Shown here: positions 46,103 to 53,207 of the stretch, in pieces
How positions within the stretch are numbered: position 1 is the stretch's first letter
How the letters are laid out: each line of letters starts with the position of its first letter
From: AM-1111 sp046302135
GTDB lineage: Bacteria > Bacteroidota > Bacteroidia > B-17B0 > Aurantibacillaceae
NCBI GenBank assembly: GCA_046302135.1
Contig: JBKCIQ010000047.1
Coordinates: 1-64,000 of the forward strand
Reading direction: 5' to 3'
DNA: 64,000 bases
Notes under the pieces: model-generated
What the model saw: only the letters and a program-made list of their open reading frames with translations
What the model was told of the DNA's origin: nothing
Databases searched by the model: none
Made by a program: the position numbers and the translations under genes

Positions 46103-47152
46103 CTATTTTCCTCTAGATAAATCATTTTCAAGAACTTTTTTTGCAACTTCATGGCAATCGTTTAAATATGAAACTCCTGCCGCCGTAGTTATTGCAAATC
46201 CTGCACTGGCCGCTACCGCTTGACCAACAAATGGAATATATTTAGAGACTTGCTTTACAGCTTGTCTTCCTATAAACTTTTTTAAAAGCATGATGGCCCC
46301 TTCCTTTGCAGCGTATTTAACAATGTTGTTAGCTAAAGGAGCTACAGTAGGCAATGCAATCTCAACACTTTTTAATTTTTCGTTGGTAAGTCCGTATGAA
46401 GATCTGATTGAAGAAAAAAGAGTTGCAATTACAGAAAGATCAACTGCAATATCTGCTCCGGGAATTGGATTTAACGCGTTTGCTGCAGCTGCACCGGCGG
46501 CGATGTAAACGTATTTTTTACAGGCAGTTCTTTTATTCTCCAAGAACTCCACAGAATAGGCCTTTGCTCCTCTTGCCCATCGCTCGCGCTTTGCCGGTTC
46601 CAGATTTTCCAGAATTAAATTTTGAAGCGCATCAAAGCCATAGTTCAATCTGCAACTGGTAAATACAACATTAATATCTTCTGCGTTCACTTGTTTTTTT
46701 ACATCCGTCAAAATTTCCTCTTCGAGCTCACTAAGTTCTCTACCTTCTTCCCAAATTTCATCATGTTTATTCCTTACAAATAAACATACTTTGTCTCTCG
46801 ATTTTATTTCCTTAAAAAATTCGCTGTCCGGCTGATGAAATTTTCCTGAAAAAACGCACAGGAATAAATCAAAGGTTTCAATTTTAAATTTCTCAAAATA
46901 TCCTTCTTTCGGAAATTGCTTGGTTCCAAATCCAGGCAGATCTACAAGGTGAATTCCGTTCCAGTCATAGACTTCTTCTTTCACCGTTACATCTGTCCTT
47001 TGTCCTGTAACCGCAACATGATTTCCTATCAGCTTATTTAAAATAGATGATTTACCTGCACCAGGCTGACCGAAAAGTGCAACTCGTACATTCGAATTTT
47101 CTTCCTTCGATAATTTCTCTTTAATTTTTAAAAGTTCATTTTCAAGTGCCAT
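46103..47152 (-). CDS. IRG/dynamin-like GTPase with hydrophobic C-terminal domain
   Basis: A 349-residue GTPase. G1 is GQPGAGKS (28-35), G2 probably Thr53 in GQRTDVT, G3 DLPGFG (71-76), G4 NKHD (128-131), G5 near FTSCRLN. The G domain is like that of immunity-related GTPases and of bacterial 50S-binding-type GTPases. The C-terminal half (about 205-335) is alanine- and glycine-rich helical sequence (AAGAAAANALNPIPGADIAVDLSVIA, FVGQAVAASAGFAITTAAG) of the DUF697 type, which can insert in membranes. Its cellular role is unknown. Single-gene unit. Confidence 0.85.
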   Translation of the reverse strand: MALENELLKIKEKLSKEENSNVRVALFGQPGAGKSSILNKLIGNHVAVTGQRTDVTVKEEVYDWNGIHLVDLPGFGTKQFPKEGYFEKFKIETFDLFLCVFSGKFHQPDSEFFKEIKSRDKVCLFVRNKHDEIWEEGRELSELEEEILTDVKKQVNAEDINVVFTSCRLNYGFDALQNLILENLEPAKRERWARGAKAYSVEFLENKRTACKKYVYIAAGAAAANALNPIPGADIAVDLSVIATLFSSIRSSYGLTNEKLKSVEIALPTVAPLANNIVKYAAKEGAIMLLKKFIGRQAVKQVSKYIPFVGQAVAASAGFAITTAAGVSYLNDCHEVAKKVLENDLSRGK

Positions 47153-47298
47153 ATAGATATTAATTAATTAATGAATATAATTCCAATCATTCAATTAGAA
47201 ACAGATTACTTCCCCCTAAAGTAGTAAAAAACTAAATTGTACGCTTTTATTTTCAAAATGGTTATTATACAATTTGAAGGTTTATTCAGCTAAAAATT

Positions 47299-47706
47299 TC
47301 AGATTCCTAATTTGCGATAAAAAAAATCAATTTTATTTTCAATAAATTTATATAAAATTGAAGCAGTAATTACTCCGGTAGAATTAGCAATAAAATCGCC
47401 GTAATCTCCACTTCGGGAAGAAAAAATATGGAATTGCATTAATTCCAAAACCGCTCCGTAAATTATGCAACCAATAAGAGGAATTTCGAGGTAAAATCTT
47501 CTGATGAAACTATTCTTTTCCTGGGTTTTAAAACCATGCATGTACAACAATTGTAGAACGAAAAAAATAAATCCATGTATCAATTTGTCTAGAGATAATA
47601 GCTCCATCCAGCTGAATTCCGGAATAGCTTTTCCTGGCATACTACACAGAATAAAAATTACCAGTGTCCAAACTAATGCAGGGATGTTTATTTTGAGGAA
47701 ATTCAT
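47299..47706 (-). CDS. VanZ-like membrane protein
   Basis: A 135-residue protein with four hydrophobic segments and VanZ-like motifs (FILCSMPGKAIPEF, LDKLIHGFIFFVLQLLYMHG, EIPLIGCIIYGAVLELMQF, SGDYGDFIANSTGVITA, the last being the classic D-x2-AN-x2-G element). The ATG at 47706 is preferred over a TTG seven codons upstream, which falls inside the gcvH terminator stem. Function of stand-alone VanZ proteins is unclear; no glycopeptide-resistance genes are nearby. Confidence 0.85.
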   Translation of the reverse strand: MNFLKINIPALVWTLVIFILCSMPGKAIPEFSWMELLSLDKLIHGFIFFVLQLLYMHGFKTQEKNSFIRRFYLEIPLIGCIIYGAVLELMQFHIFSSRSGDYGDFIANSTGVITASILYKFIENKIDFFYRKLGI

Positions 47707-47710
47707 CAAA

Positions 47711-47750
47711 AAAATAAAAACTCCCAAGCAAAAGGCTGAGGGAGTTGAAA
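47711..47750 (-). terminator. Terminator of gcvH overlapping the VanZ-like leader
   Basis: On the minus strand the arms AACTCCC and GGGAGTT with an inner AGC/GCT pair make a stem of about ten pairs, followed by a T-rich tail (TTTTTATTTTTTT). The tail ends five bases before the VanZ-like start codon, so that gene would be read only when the terminator is passed. Confidence 0.65.
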
Positions 47751-47765
47751 AATTTAGAATAAAAT

Positions 47766-48146
47766 TTACTGACCTATCAGTGCTTTATAAGCATTAACGT
47801 CCAGTAAATCTTCAACTTCAGAAGGGTTTGAAAATTCGGCTTTAATCATCCAGCCTTCTCCATATGGATCTTTATTTACTACTTCAGGGTTACTGTCAAT
47901 TTTATCATTTGCTTCCAGAACTTTTCCTGTTACTGGCATGAATAAATCTGAAACAGTTTTTACAGCTTCAACAGTTCCAAAAACTGCTTCTTTTTCTACC
48001 GTTTCACCAATGGTATTGATGTCTACATAAACTATATCGCCCAATTCTTTTTGTGCGAAATCAGTAATGCCAATGAAGACTATATTGCCTTCTACACGAA
48101 CCCACTCGTGGTCTTTGGTGTACTTAAGGTTTTCCGGAAAATTCAT
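47766..48146 (-). CDS. gcvH: Glycine cleavage system H protein
   Basis: A 126-residue lipoyl carrier. The lipoylated residue is Lys63 in FGTVEAVKTVSDLFMPVTG; the N-terminus NLKYTKDHEWVRVEG and DPYGEGWMIKAEF are typical. It shuttles the aminomethyl group between the P, T and L proteins, none of which is encoded here. A minus-strand -7 element lies 18 bases before the ATG. Confidence 0.96.
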   Translation of the reverse strand: MNFPENLKYTKDHEWVRVEGNIVFIGITDFAQKELGDIVYVDINTIGETVEKEAVFGTVEAVKTVSDLFMPVTGKVLEANDKIDSNPEVVNKDPYGEGWMIKAEFSNPSEVEDLLDVNAYKALIGQ

Positions 48147-48163
48147 GATTCAGGTTTTGTTTG

Positions 48164-48171
48164 CAAATGTA
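48164..48171 (-). promoter_or_regulatory. -7 element of gcvH
   Basis: Minus-strand TACATTTG, identical to the clpP element. It is 17 bases upstream of the gcvH start codon. No TTG element is seen at the usual distance. Confidence 0.45.
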
Positions 48172-48233
48172 AAAACTTTGGTTGATTTGTCACGCGTTAA
48201 CGCAGTCAAAACAACACAACTTGTAATAAATTG

Positions 48234-48305
48234 TAGCCCCGCCGCGAATCGAACGCGGATATCAGGTTCCGGAGACCTGCGTACTATCCATTGTACTACG
48301 GAGCC
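48234..48305 (-). tRNA. tRNA-Arg (anticodon CCG)
   Basis: 72 bases on the minus strand that fold as a tRNA: acceptor stem GGCTCCG with CGGGGCT (two G-U pairs), D-stem GTAC/GTAC, anticodon stem CAGGT/ACCTG with loop CTCCGGA (anticodon CCG, reading CGG), a four-base variable loop, T-stem CCGCG/CGCGG with loop TTCGATT, and discriminator A. The CCA end is not encoded. Short open frames crossing this region are chance. Confidence 0.95.
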
Positions 48306-48317
48306 ATGGTTAGCCCG

Positions 48318-48325
48318 CAAAGTTA
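48318..48325 (-). promoter_or_regulatory. -7 element of the tRNA-Arg gene
   Basis: Minus-strand TAACTTTG, a perfect TAnnTTTG, 13 bases before the mature tRNA 5' end. Confidence 0.5.
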
Positions 48326-48521
48326 ATGATATTTTAAAGGAACGTCTTGAAGTACTGTTACAGCTAAAACGAGGAAAAAACAATTTATTAAAAGAGAGTT
48401 AGAACAATTACTTTTGTAATAAATATTTCTGAATTATTAACCAATCTGAAGCAAATACCGTTTTTTATATGGTTAATTTTGTATCAATGAAAATTTTGGT
48501 TCATCCAATTGATTTTTGTTT

Positions 48522-48552
48522 TTTGGCCGAATTAAAAATAATTGTATATTTG
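48522..48552 (+). promoter_or_regulatory. Promoter of the rimP-nusA-infB operon
   Basis: TTTG at 48522-48525, 19 bases, TATATTTG at 48545-48552: a full match to the Bacteroidota consensus on both elements and the best in the window. Transcription should begin near 48557-48560, directly before the leader hairpin. Confidence 0.75.
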
Positions 48553-48571
48553 CAACATATATAAGTTTAGT

Positions 48572-48598
48572 GAGGGGGCTTGAGTCCCCTCTTTTTTT
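48572..48598 (+). promoter_or_regulatory. Terminator-like hairpin in the rimP leader
   Basis: GAGGGGGC (48572-48579), loop TTGA, GTCCCCTC (48584-48591), then seven T (48592-48598). The eight-pair stem plus T run has the form of an intrinsic terminator but stands between the promoter and the first gene, six bases before its start codon. It could act as an attenuator or as a 5' stabilising hairpin. Confidence 0.65.
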
Positions 48599-48603
48599 GG
48601 AAA

Positions 48604-49071
48604 ATGCTGGAAAACTCTCTTATACTTAATTTAATTAATAGCCATATCAGTGGCACAGACAAGTTTTTGGTTGATTTGAAAATCAGTCCTTCTAATAAAA
48701 TTGAGATTTATATTGATGCAGTTTCGGGGTTGTCGGTTAAAGATTGCGTTAGTCTTAGCAGGCACATTGAATCATCCCTAGATCGTGAAAAGGAAGATTT
48801 TGAACTGGAGGTTTCTTCACCGGGAGCAGAAGAACCATTCAAAGTCCGTGAGCAGTATACTAAAAACGTAGGTAGAAAATTAAAAATTGAATTGCTTGAT
48901 GGCACAGAGCTGAAGGGTACATTAAAAAAGCACGAAGGCAGTACAATTATTTTGGAAATTTTGAATAAAGAAAAAAAAGAAAGAGGTAAAGGAAAAATAA
49001 CAAAAAACGAAAACATAACCCTTGAGCTGGACAAGGTTAAAAAAGCCGGCGTAATTTTATCATTTAAATAA
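48604..49071 (+). CDS. rimP: Ribosome maturation factor RimP
   Basis: A 155-residue RimP. The N-terminal alpha/beta domain contains IEIYIDAVSGLSVKDCVSLSRHIESSLDRE and LEVSSPGAEEPFK (the conserved SSPG element), and the C-terminal SH3-like domain follows. It helps assembly of the 30S subunit. The start is the ATG at 48604; a TTG eight codons earlier lies in the loop of the leader hairpin and is rejected. First gene of the operon; nusA follows after 8 bases. Confidence 0.93.
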   Translation: MLENSLILNLINSHISGTDKFLVDLKISPSNKIEIYIDAVSGLSVKDCVSLSRHIESSLDREKEDFELEVSSPGAEEPFKVREQYTKNVGRKLKIELLDGTELKGTLKKHEGSTIILEILNKEKKERGKGKITKNENITLELDKVKKAGVILSFK

Positions 49072-49079
49072 ACAAAGCC

Positions 49080-50333
49080 ATGGAAGGTGTAAATCTGATT
49101 GAATCATTTGCGGAGTTCAAAGAAAACAAGAACATTGACCGCGTAACATTAATGAGCATCATCGAAGACGTTTTCAGAAACATGCTCATCAAACGTTTTG
49201 GAACAGATAAAAACTTTGATATTATCGTAAATCCTGAAAAAGGTGATATCGAAATCTGGAAAAACAGAAGTATCGTTGATGATGAGTTTGCTGAAGACTC
49301 ATTTGACTTTGATACAAATCGTCATATCTCGTTAACTGATGCAAAAAAAATTGAGCCTGACTTTGAAATTGGTGAAGATGTTTCTGAACCTTTAAAGTTG
49401 GAGGATTTTGGAAGACGTGCTGTTCTGTCTATTCGCCAAAATCTTGTTCAGAAAATTATGGAGTTAGAAAAAGGCGAGATTTACAACAAATACAAGGAGA
49501 AGATTGGTGATGTTGTTACGGCTGAGGTTTATCAGGTTTGGAAAAAAGAATTTTTATTGATTGATGATGATGGCAACGAATTAATACTTCCTAAAACAGA
49601 AACGATACCAACAGATTTTTTCAAAAAAGGAGATAATGTAAAGGCTGTAGTTTTGAAGGTAGAATTAAAAAATGCTACCCCTATAATTACACTTTCAAGA
49701 ACTTCACCAGTGTTCTTGGAGCGTTTGTTTGAGTTGGAAGTTCCTGAAATTTTTGATGGCTTAATTACCATTAAGAAAATCGTTCGTGAGCCTGGAGAAA
49801 GAGCAAAAGTAGCAGTTGAGAGTTATGACGACAGAATTGATCCGGTTGGAGCATGTGTCGGGATGAAAGGTTCAAGAATTCATGGAATTGTTCGTGAGTT
49901 GAAAAACGAAAATATAGATGTGATTAATTTCACCGCAAATCCTCAACTACTTATTCAGCGTTCTTTGAGTCCGGCAAAAATCACGAATATAAAAATAGAT
50001 GAGAGCGGGAAAAAGGCAGAGGTTTATTTAAAACCTGATCAGGTTTCACTTGCAATCGGAAAAGGAGGTTTCAACATAAAACTGGCCGGTAAACTTACCG
50101 GGTATGAAATTGATGTTTACAGAGATACAGATGTGGATACAGAAGACGTGGATCTTGAAGAGTTTGCAGACGAGATTGACGGAGACATTATTGATGAACT
50201 TAAGGCAATTGGATGTGATACTGCCAAGAGTGTACTTGAGCTAAGCGACGAAGAGTTGACGCGTAGAACAAAATTGGAAACATCAGTTATTGCTGAGGTT
50301 AGGCAGATTCTGCGGTCTGAGTTTGAAGATTAA
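49080..50333 (+). CDS. nusA: Transcription termination/antitermination factor NusA
   Basis: A 417-residue NusA: N-terminal RNA-polymerase-binding domain (about 1-125), S1 domain (about 130-200, GDVVTAEVYQVWKKEFLLID), then two KH domains (RAKVAVESYDDRIDPVGACVGMKGSRIHGIVREL and PDQVSLAIGKGGFNIKLAGKLTGYEIDV), with a short acidic C-terminus. Usual length for Bacteroidota. Middle gene of rimP-nusA-infB. Confidence 0.96.
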   Translation: MEGVNLIESFAEFKENKNIDRVTLMSIIEDVFRNMLIKRFGTDKNFDIIVNPEKGDIEIWKNRSIVDDEFAEDSFDFDTNRHISLTDAKKIEPDFEIGEDVSEPLKLEDFGRRAVLSIRQNLVQKIMELEKGEIYNKYKEKIGDVVTAEVYQVWKKEFLLIDDDGNELILPKTETIPTDFFKKGDNVKAVVLKVELKNATPIITLSRTSPVFLERLFELEVPEIFDGLITIKKIVREPGERAKVAVESYDDRIDPVGACVGMKGSRIHGIVRELKNENIDVINFTANPQLLIQRSLSPAKITNIKIDESGKKAEVYLKPDQVSLAIGKGGFNIKLAGKLTGYEIDVYRDTDVDTEDVDLEEFADEIDGDIIDELKAIGCDTAKSVLELSDEELTRRTKLETSVIAEVRQILRSEFED

Positions 50334-50346
50334 TTAAAGTTTAAAT

Positions 50347-50362
50347 GAATGATTTTTCATTC
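50347..50362 (+). repeat. Small inverted repeat between nusA and infB
   Basis: GAATGA, TTTT, TCATTC: a perfect six-base stem with a TTTT loop in the 46-base gap. It is followed by A, not T, so it is not a terminator on this strand. It may affect processing or stability of the message. Confidence 0.35.
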
Positions 50363-50379
50363 TAAAAAAAGGAAATAAA

Positions 50380-53157
50380 ATGTCAGAAGCAAAACAGTTG
50401 AGATTAAGTAAAGTTGCCAAGGAGTTTAATCTTGCACTTGGGACAATTACCGATTTTCTTGCAAAAAAAGGACACAAGGTAGAAGCTAATCCTAATGCCA
50501 AAATTGACGAGGAGCAATACAATATTTTGCTGGCAGAATTCTCCAGTGAAAAGAACGCTAAACAAGAGGCGCAACAAGTCTCTCAACACACAAAGCAGAA
50601 AAAGGAATCCGTAGAGTTAAATCAGGTTAAAATAACTGCTCTAAAAAAGGAGGAAGAAACTGAAGAGATTTTAATTAAAGATTTAAATATTTCAACCACA
50701 AATAAGGAAGAAACAATTAAATCCGAAGAGAAAAAAATTGCCGAAGTGGGAGAGGAAGAAGTTATTAAAGCAAAAGGCGATGCTAATCTTAACCTTAAGG
50801 TTGTTTCAAAGATTGATTTAGGCAGTATTAATCAGAAAACTAAACCTGAGAAAAAATCTACGGGTAACAAATCTGAATCTACTGAAGACAACAGCAAGAA
50901 AAGTAAAAAAACTAAAACTCAGGAACCGGAAATTGTTCCTGTAAAGGAGCCCGAAGTAGTTACTCCGGCGGCGGTAAGCGAAGAGGTAAAGGAAGATTTT
51001 CTGGAAACCAAATATGAGAAACTTGAAGGCCCTAAAATTATGGGGAAGATTAGCCTCACTCAATTTGAAGAAAAGAAAAAACCTGTTGCGTCCTCTTCAG
51101 GATCAGTAGATAATAAGAAAAAACGAAAGAGAATTAAGAAGGGTTTGAGTGAGGAAGAGATTAAGAACGTTGGGCAACAGCAACAGAAAATTCACAGAGA
51201 TAAAGTAAAAGAAAGAGACAAAGACAGAAGAAGAGGTAATCAGAAAGTTGAATTAACGGAAGAGGAAATTCAACAGCAGATTAAGGAAACCCTTGCTCGT
51301 TTAAGTTCTCAGGGAACAAAAAGTAAAGCTTCCAAATACCGTAGAGAAAAGCGCGAAGAAATTCGTGAGCGAATGGAAATGGAGATGGAAGAGCAAGAGG
51401 CAAATAAAAAAACTATTAAGGTTGCCGAATTTGTTTCTGCAAATCAGTTGGCTCAAATGATGGACATTCCGGTGAATCAGGTTATTTCTACTTGTATGCA
51501 GTTGGGATTGTTTGTTTCCATCAATCAAAGGCTTGATGCAGAAACTATTTCTATTGTTGCCAGTGAGTTTGGATACCAGGTAGAGTTTGTAACAGTTGAG
51601 GCTCAGGAAGCTATTAAGGAGGAAGAGGATAAACCTGAAGATTTGACGGCACGTCCTCCGATTGTAACAGTTATGGGTCACGTTGATCATGGTAAAACTT
51701 CACTACTTGATTTTATTAGAAATACAAACGTTACTGCAGGCGAAGCAGGAGGTATTACTCAGCACATTGGTGCATACAACGTGAAAATGCAAAGCGGAAA
51801 ATCAATTACATTCCTTGATACTCCTGGTCACGAGGCATTTACTGCAATGCGTGCTCGCGGGGCGAAAGTAACGGATGTCGCTATTATTGTTGTTGCGGCA
51901 GATGATTCTATTATGCCTCAAACAAAAGAAGCAATAAATCACGCGCAAGCCGCCGGTGTTCCTATGGTCTTTGCAATTAATAAAATTGATAAACCCGGTG
52001 CTAATCCTGATAAAATCCGTGAAGGGCTTGCGCAAATGAATATTTTGGTAGAGGAGTGGGGTGGTAAATTTCAGTGCCAGGAAGTTGCGGCAAAGTTTGG
52101 TAAGAACGTAGATCTTTTGCTTGAAAAAGTTTTGTTGGAAGCAGAATTACTTGAATTAAAAGCAAATCCTGCGAAACTTGCAAGTGGCACCATCATCGAA
52201 TCTAAATTAGACAAAGGTCGTGGTTACGAATCAACTATTCTTGTAGAAACAGGAACTCTTAAAATTGGTGACATGGTTTTGGCGGGAAGTTATTTCGGAA
52301 GAGTAAAAGCCATGCACAACGAAAGAGGACAAAATGTTGAGAGCGCCGGGCCTGCAGTTCCTGTCTTGATTTTAGGATTAAGCGGAGCGCCTCAGGCAGG
52401 GGATAAATTTCACGTTATGCGTGATGAGCGAGAAGCGAAGGAAATTGCCACTAAACGTTTGCAACTTCAGCGTGAGCAAGGAATCAGAACGCAGAAGCAC
52501 ATTACACTTGATGAAATCGGACGTCGTCTTGCAATTGGAGATTTCAAGGAATTGAATATAATTGTGAAAGGTGATGTTGATGGTTCTATCGAAGCACTTG
52601 CAGATTCATTACTGAAACTTTCCACTGAAAAGATTCAAGTTAAGATTATTCATAAATCTGTTGGTGCAATCAGTGAGAGTGACGTAATGTTGGCTTCAGC
52701 ATCCAATGCAATCATCGTTGGCTTCCAGGTTCGTCCTACAGGGCAAGCTAAGAAAATTGCGGAGACAGAACAGATTGATATCCGTTTATATTCTATCATC
52801 TATGACGCCATCAACGAAATTAAAGCGGCGATGGAGGGAATGCTTGCCCCTGAATTTGAAGAAAAAAATACTTGCAACATTGAAATTCGCGAGGTGTTTA
52901 AAATTACAAAGGTTGGTACCATTGCTGGATGTTATGTACTGGATGGAAAGGTGAACCGCAACACCAAAGTGAGAATCATAAGAAACGGAATAGTAGTACA
53001 TACCGGGGAACTTGGATCATTGAAGAGATTTAAAGATGATGTGAAAGAAGTTGCCTCAGGCTATGAGTGCGGTTTAAACATCGCAAACTTTAACGATATA
53101 GAGGTTGGTGACATCATTGAAGGATATGAGTTGGTGGAAGTAAAGCCAAAACTTTAA
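50380..53157 (+). CDS. infB: Translation initiation factor IF-2
   Basis: A 925-residue IF-2 with a long, charged N-terminal region (about 1-400; lysine- and glutamate-rich, with an early winged-helix-like segment LSKVAKEFNLALGTITDFLAKKGHKVEANP), then the G domain with GHVDHGKT at 433-440, DTPGHEAF and NKID, domain II, and the C-terminal fMet-tRNA-binding domain. It brings initiator tRNA to the 30S subunit. Last gene of the operon; a strong terminator follows. Confidence 0.97.
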   Translation: MSEAKQLRLSKVAKEFNLALGTITDFLAKKGHKVEANPNAKIDEEQYNILLAEFSSEKNAKQEAQQVSQHTKQKKESVELNQVKITALKKEEETEEILIKDLNISTTNKEETIKSEEKKIAEVGEEEVIKAKGDANLNLKVVSKIDLGSINQKTKPEKKSTGNKSESTEDNSKKSKKTKTQEPEIVPVKEPEVVTPAAVSEEVKEDFLETKYEKLEGPKIMGKISLTQFEEKKKPVASSSGSVDNKKKRKRIKKGLSEEEIKNVGQQQQKIHRDKVKERDKDRRRGNQKVELTEEEIQQQIKETLARLSSQGTKSKASKYRREKREEIRERMEMEMEEQEANKKTIKVAEFVSANQLAQMMDIPVNQVISTCMQLGLFVSINQRLDAETISIVASEFGYQVEFVTVEAQEAIKEEEDKPEDLTARPPIVTVMGHVDHGKTSLLDFIRNTNVTAGEAGGITQHIGAYNVKMQSGKSITFLDTPGHEAFTAMRARGAKVTDVAIIVVAADDSIMPQTKEAINHAQAAGVPMVFAINKIDKPGANPDKIREGLAQMNILVEEWGGKFQCQEVAAKFGKNVDLLLEKVLLEAELLELKANPAKLASGTIIESKLDKGRGYESTILVETGTLKIGDMVLAGSYFGRVKAMHNERGQNVESAGPAVPVLILGLSGAPQAGDKFHVMRDEREAKEIATKRLQLQREQGIRTQKHITLDEIGRRLAIGDFKELNIIVKGDVDGSIEALADSLLKLSTEKIQVKIIHKSVGAISESDVMLASASNAIIVGFQVRPTGQAKKIAETEQIDIRLYSIIYDAINEIKAAMEGMLAPEFEEKNTCNIEIREVFKITKVGTIAGCYVLDGKVNRNTKVRIIRNGIVVHTGELGSLKRFKDDVKEVASGYECGLNIANFNDIEVGDIIEGYELVEVKPKL

Positions 53158-53172
53158 AATTCATACAGTAGT

Positions 53173-53202
53173 AAACGCCCTGAATTTTCAGGGCGTTTTT
53201 GT
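53173..53202 (+). terminator. Intrinsic terminator after infB
   Basis: AAACGCCCTGA (53173-53183), loop ATTT, TCAGGGCGTTT (53188-53198): eleven perfect pairs, then continuing T-rich sequence. The strongest terminator in the window. Confidence 0.85.
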
Positions 53203-53207
53203 TTGAG

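Noticed and set aside
46103..47152. The idea that the IRG-like GTPase belongs to an antiphage defence system.
   Set aside because: No other defence-type gene lies next to it; the HsdR-N-like gene is 13 kb away and in an unrelated unit.
48067..48402. Open frames on both strands across the tRNA-Arg gene.
   Set aside because: They consist of tRNA sequence and gcvH antisense; the fold of the tRNA explains the conservation.
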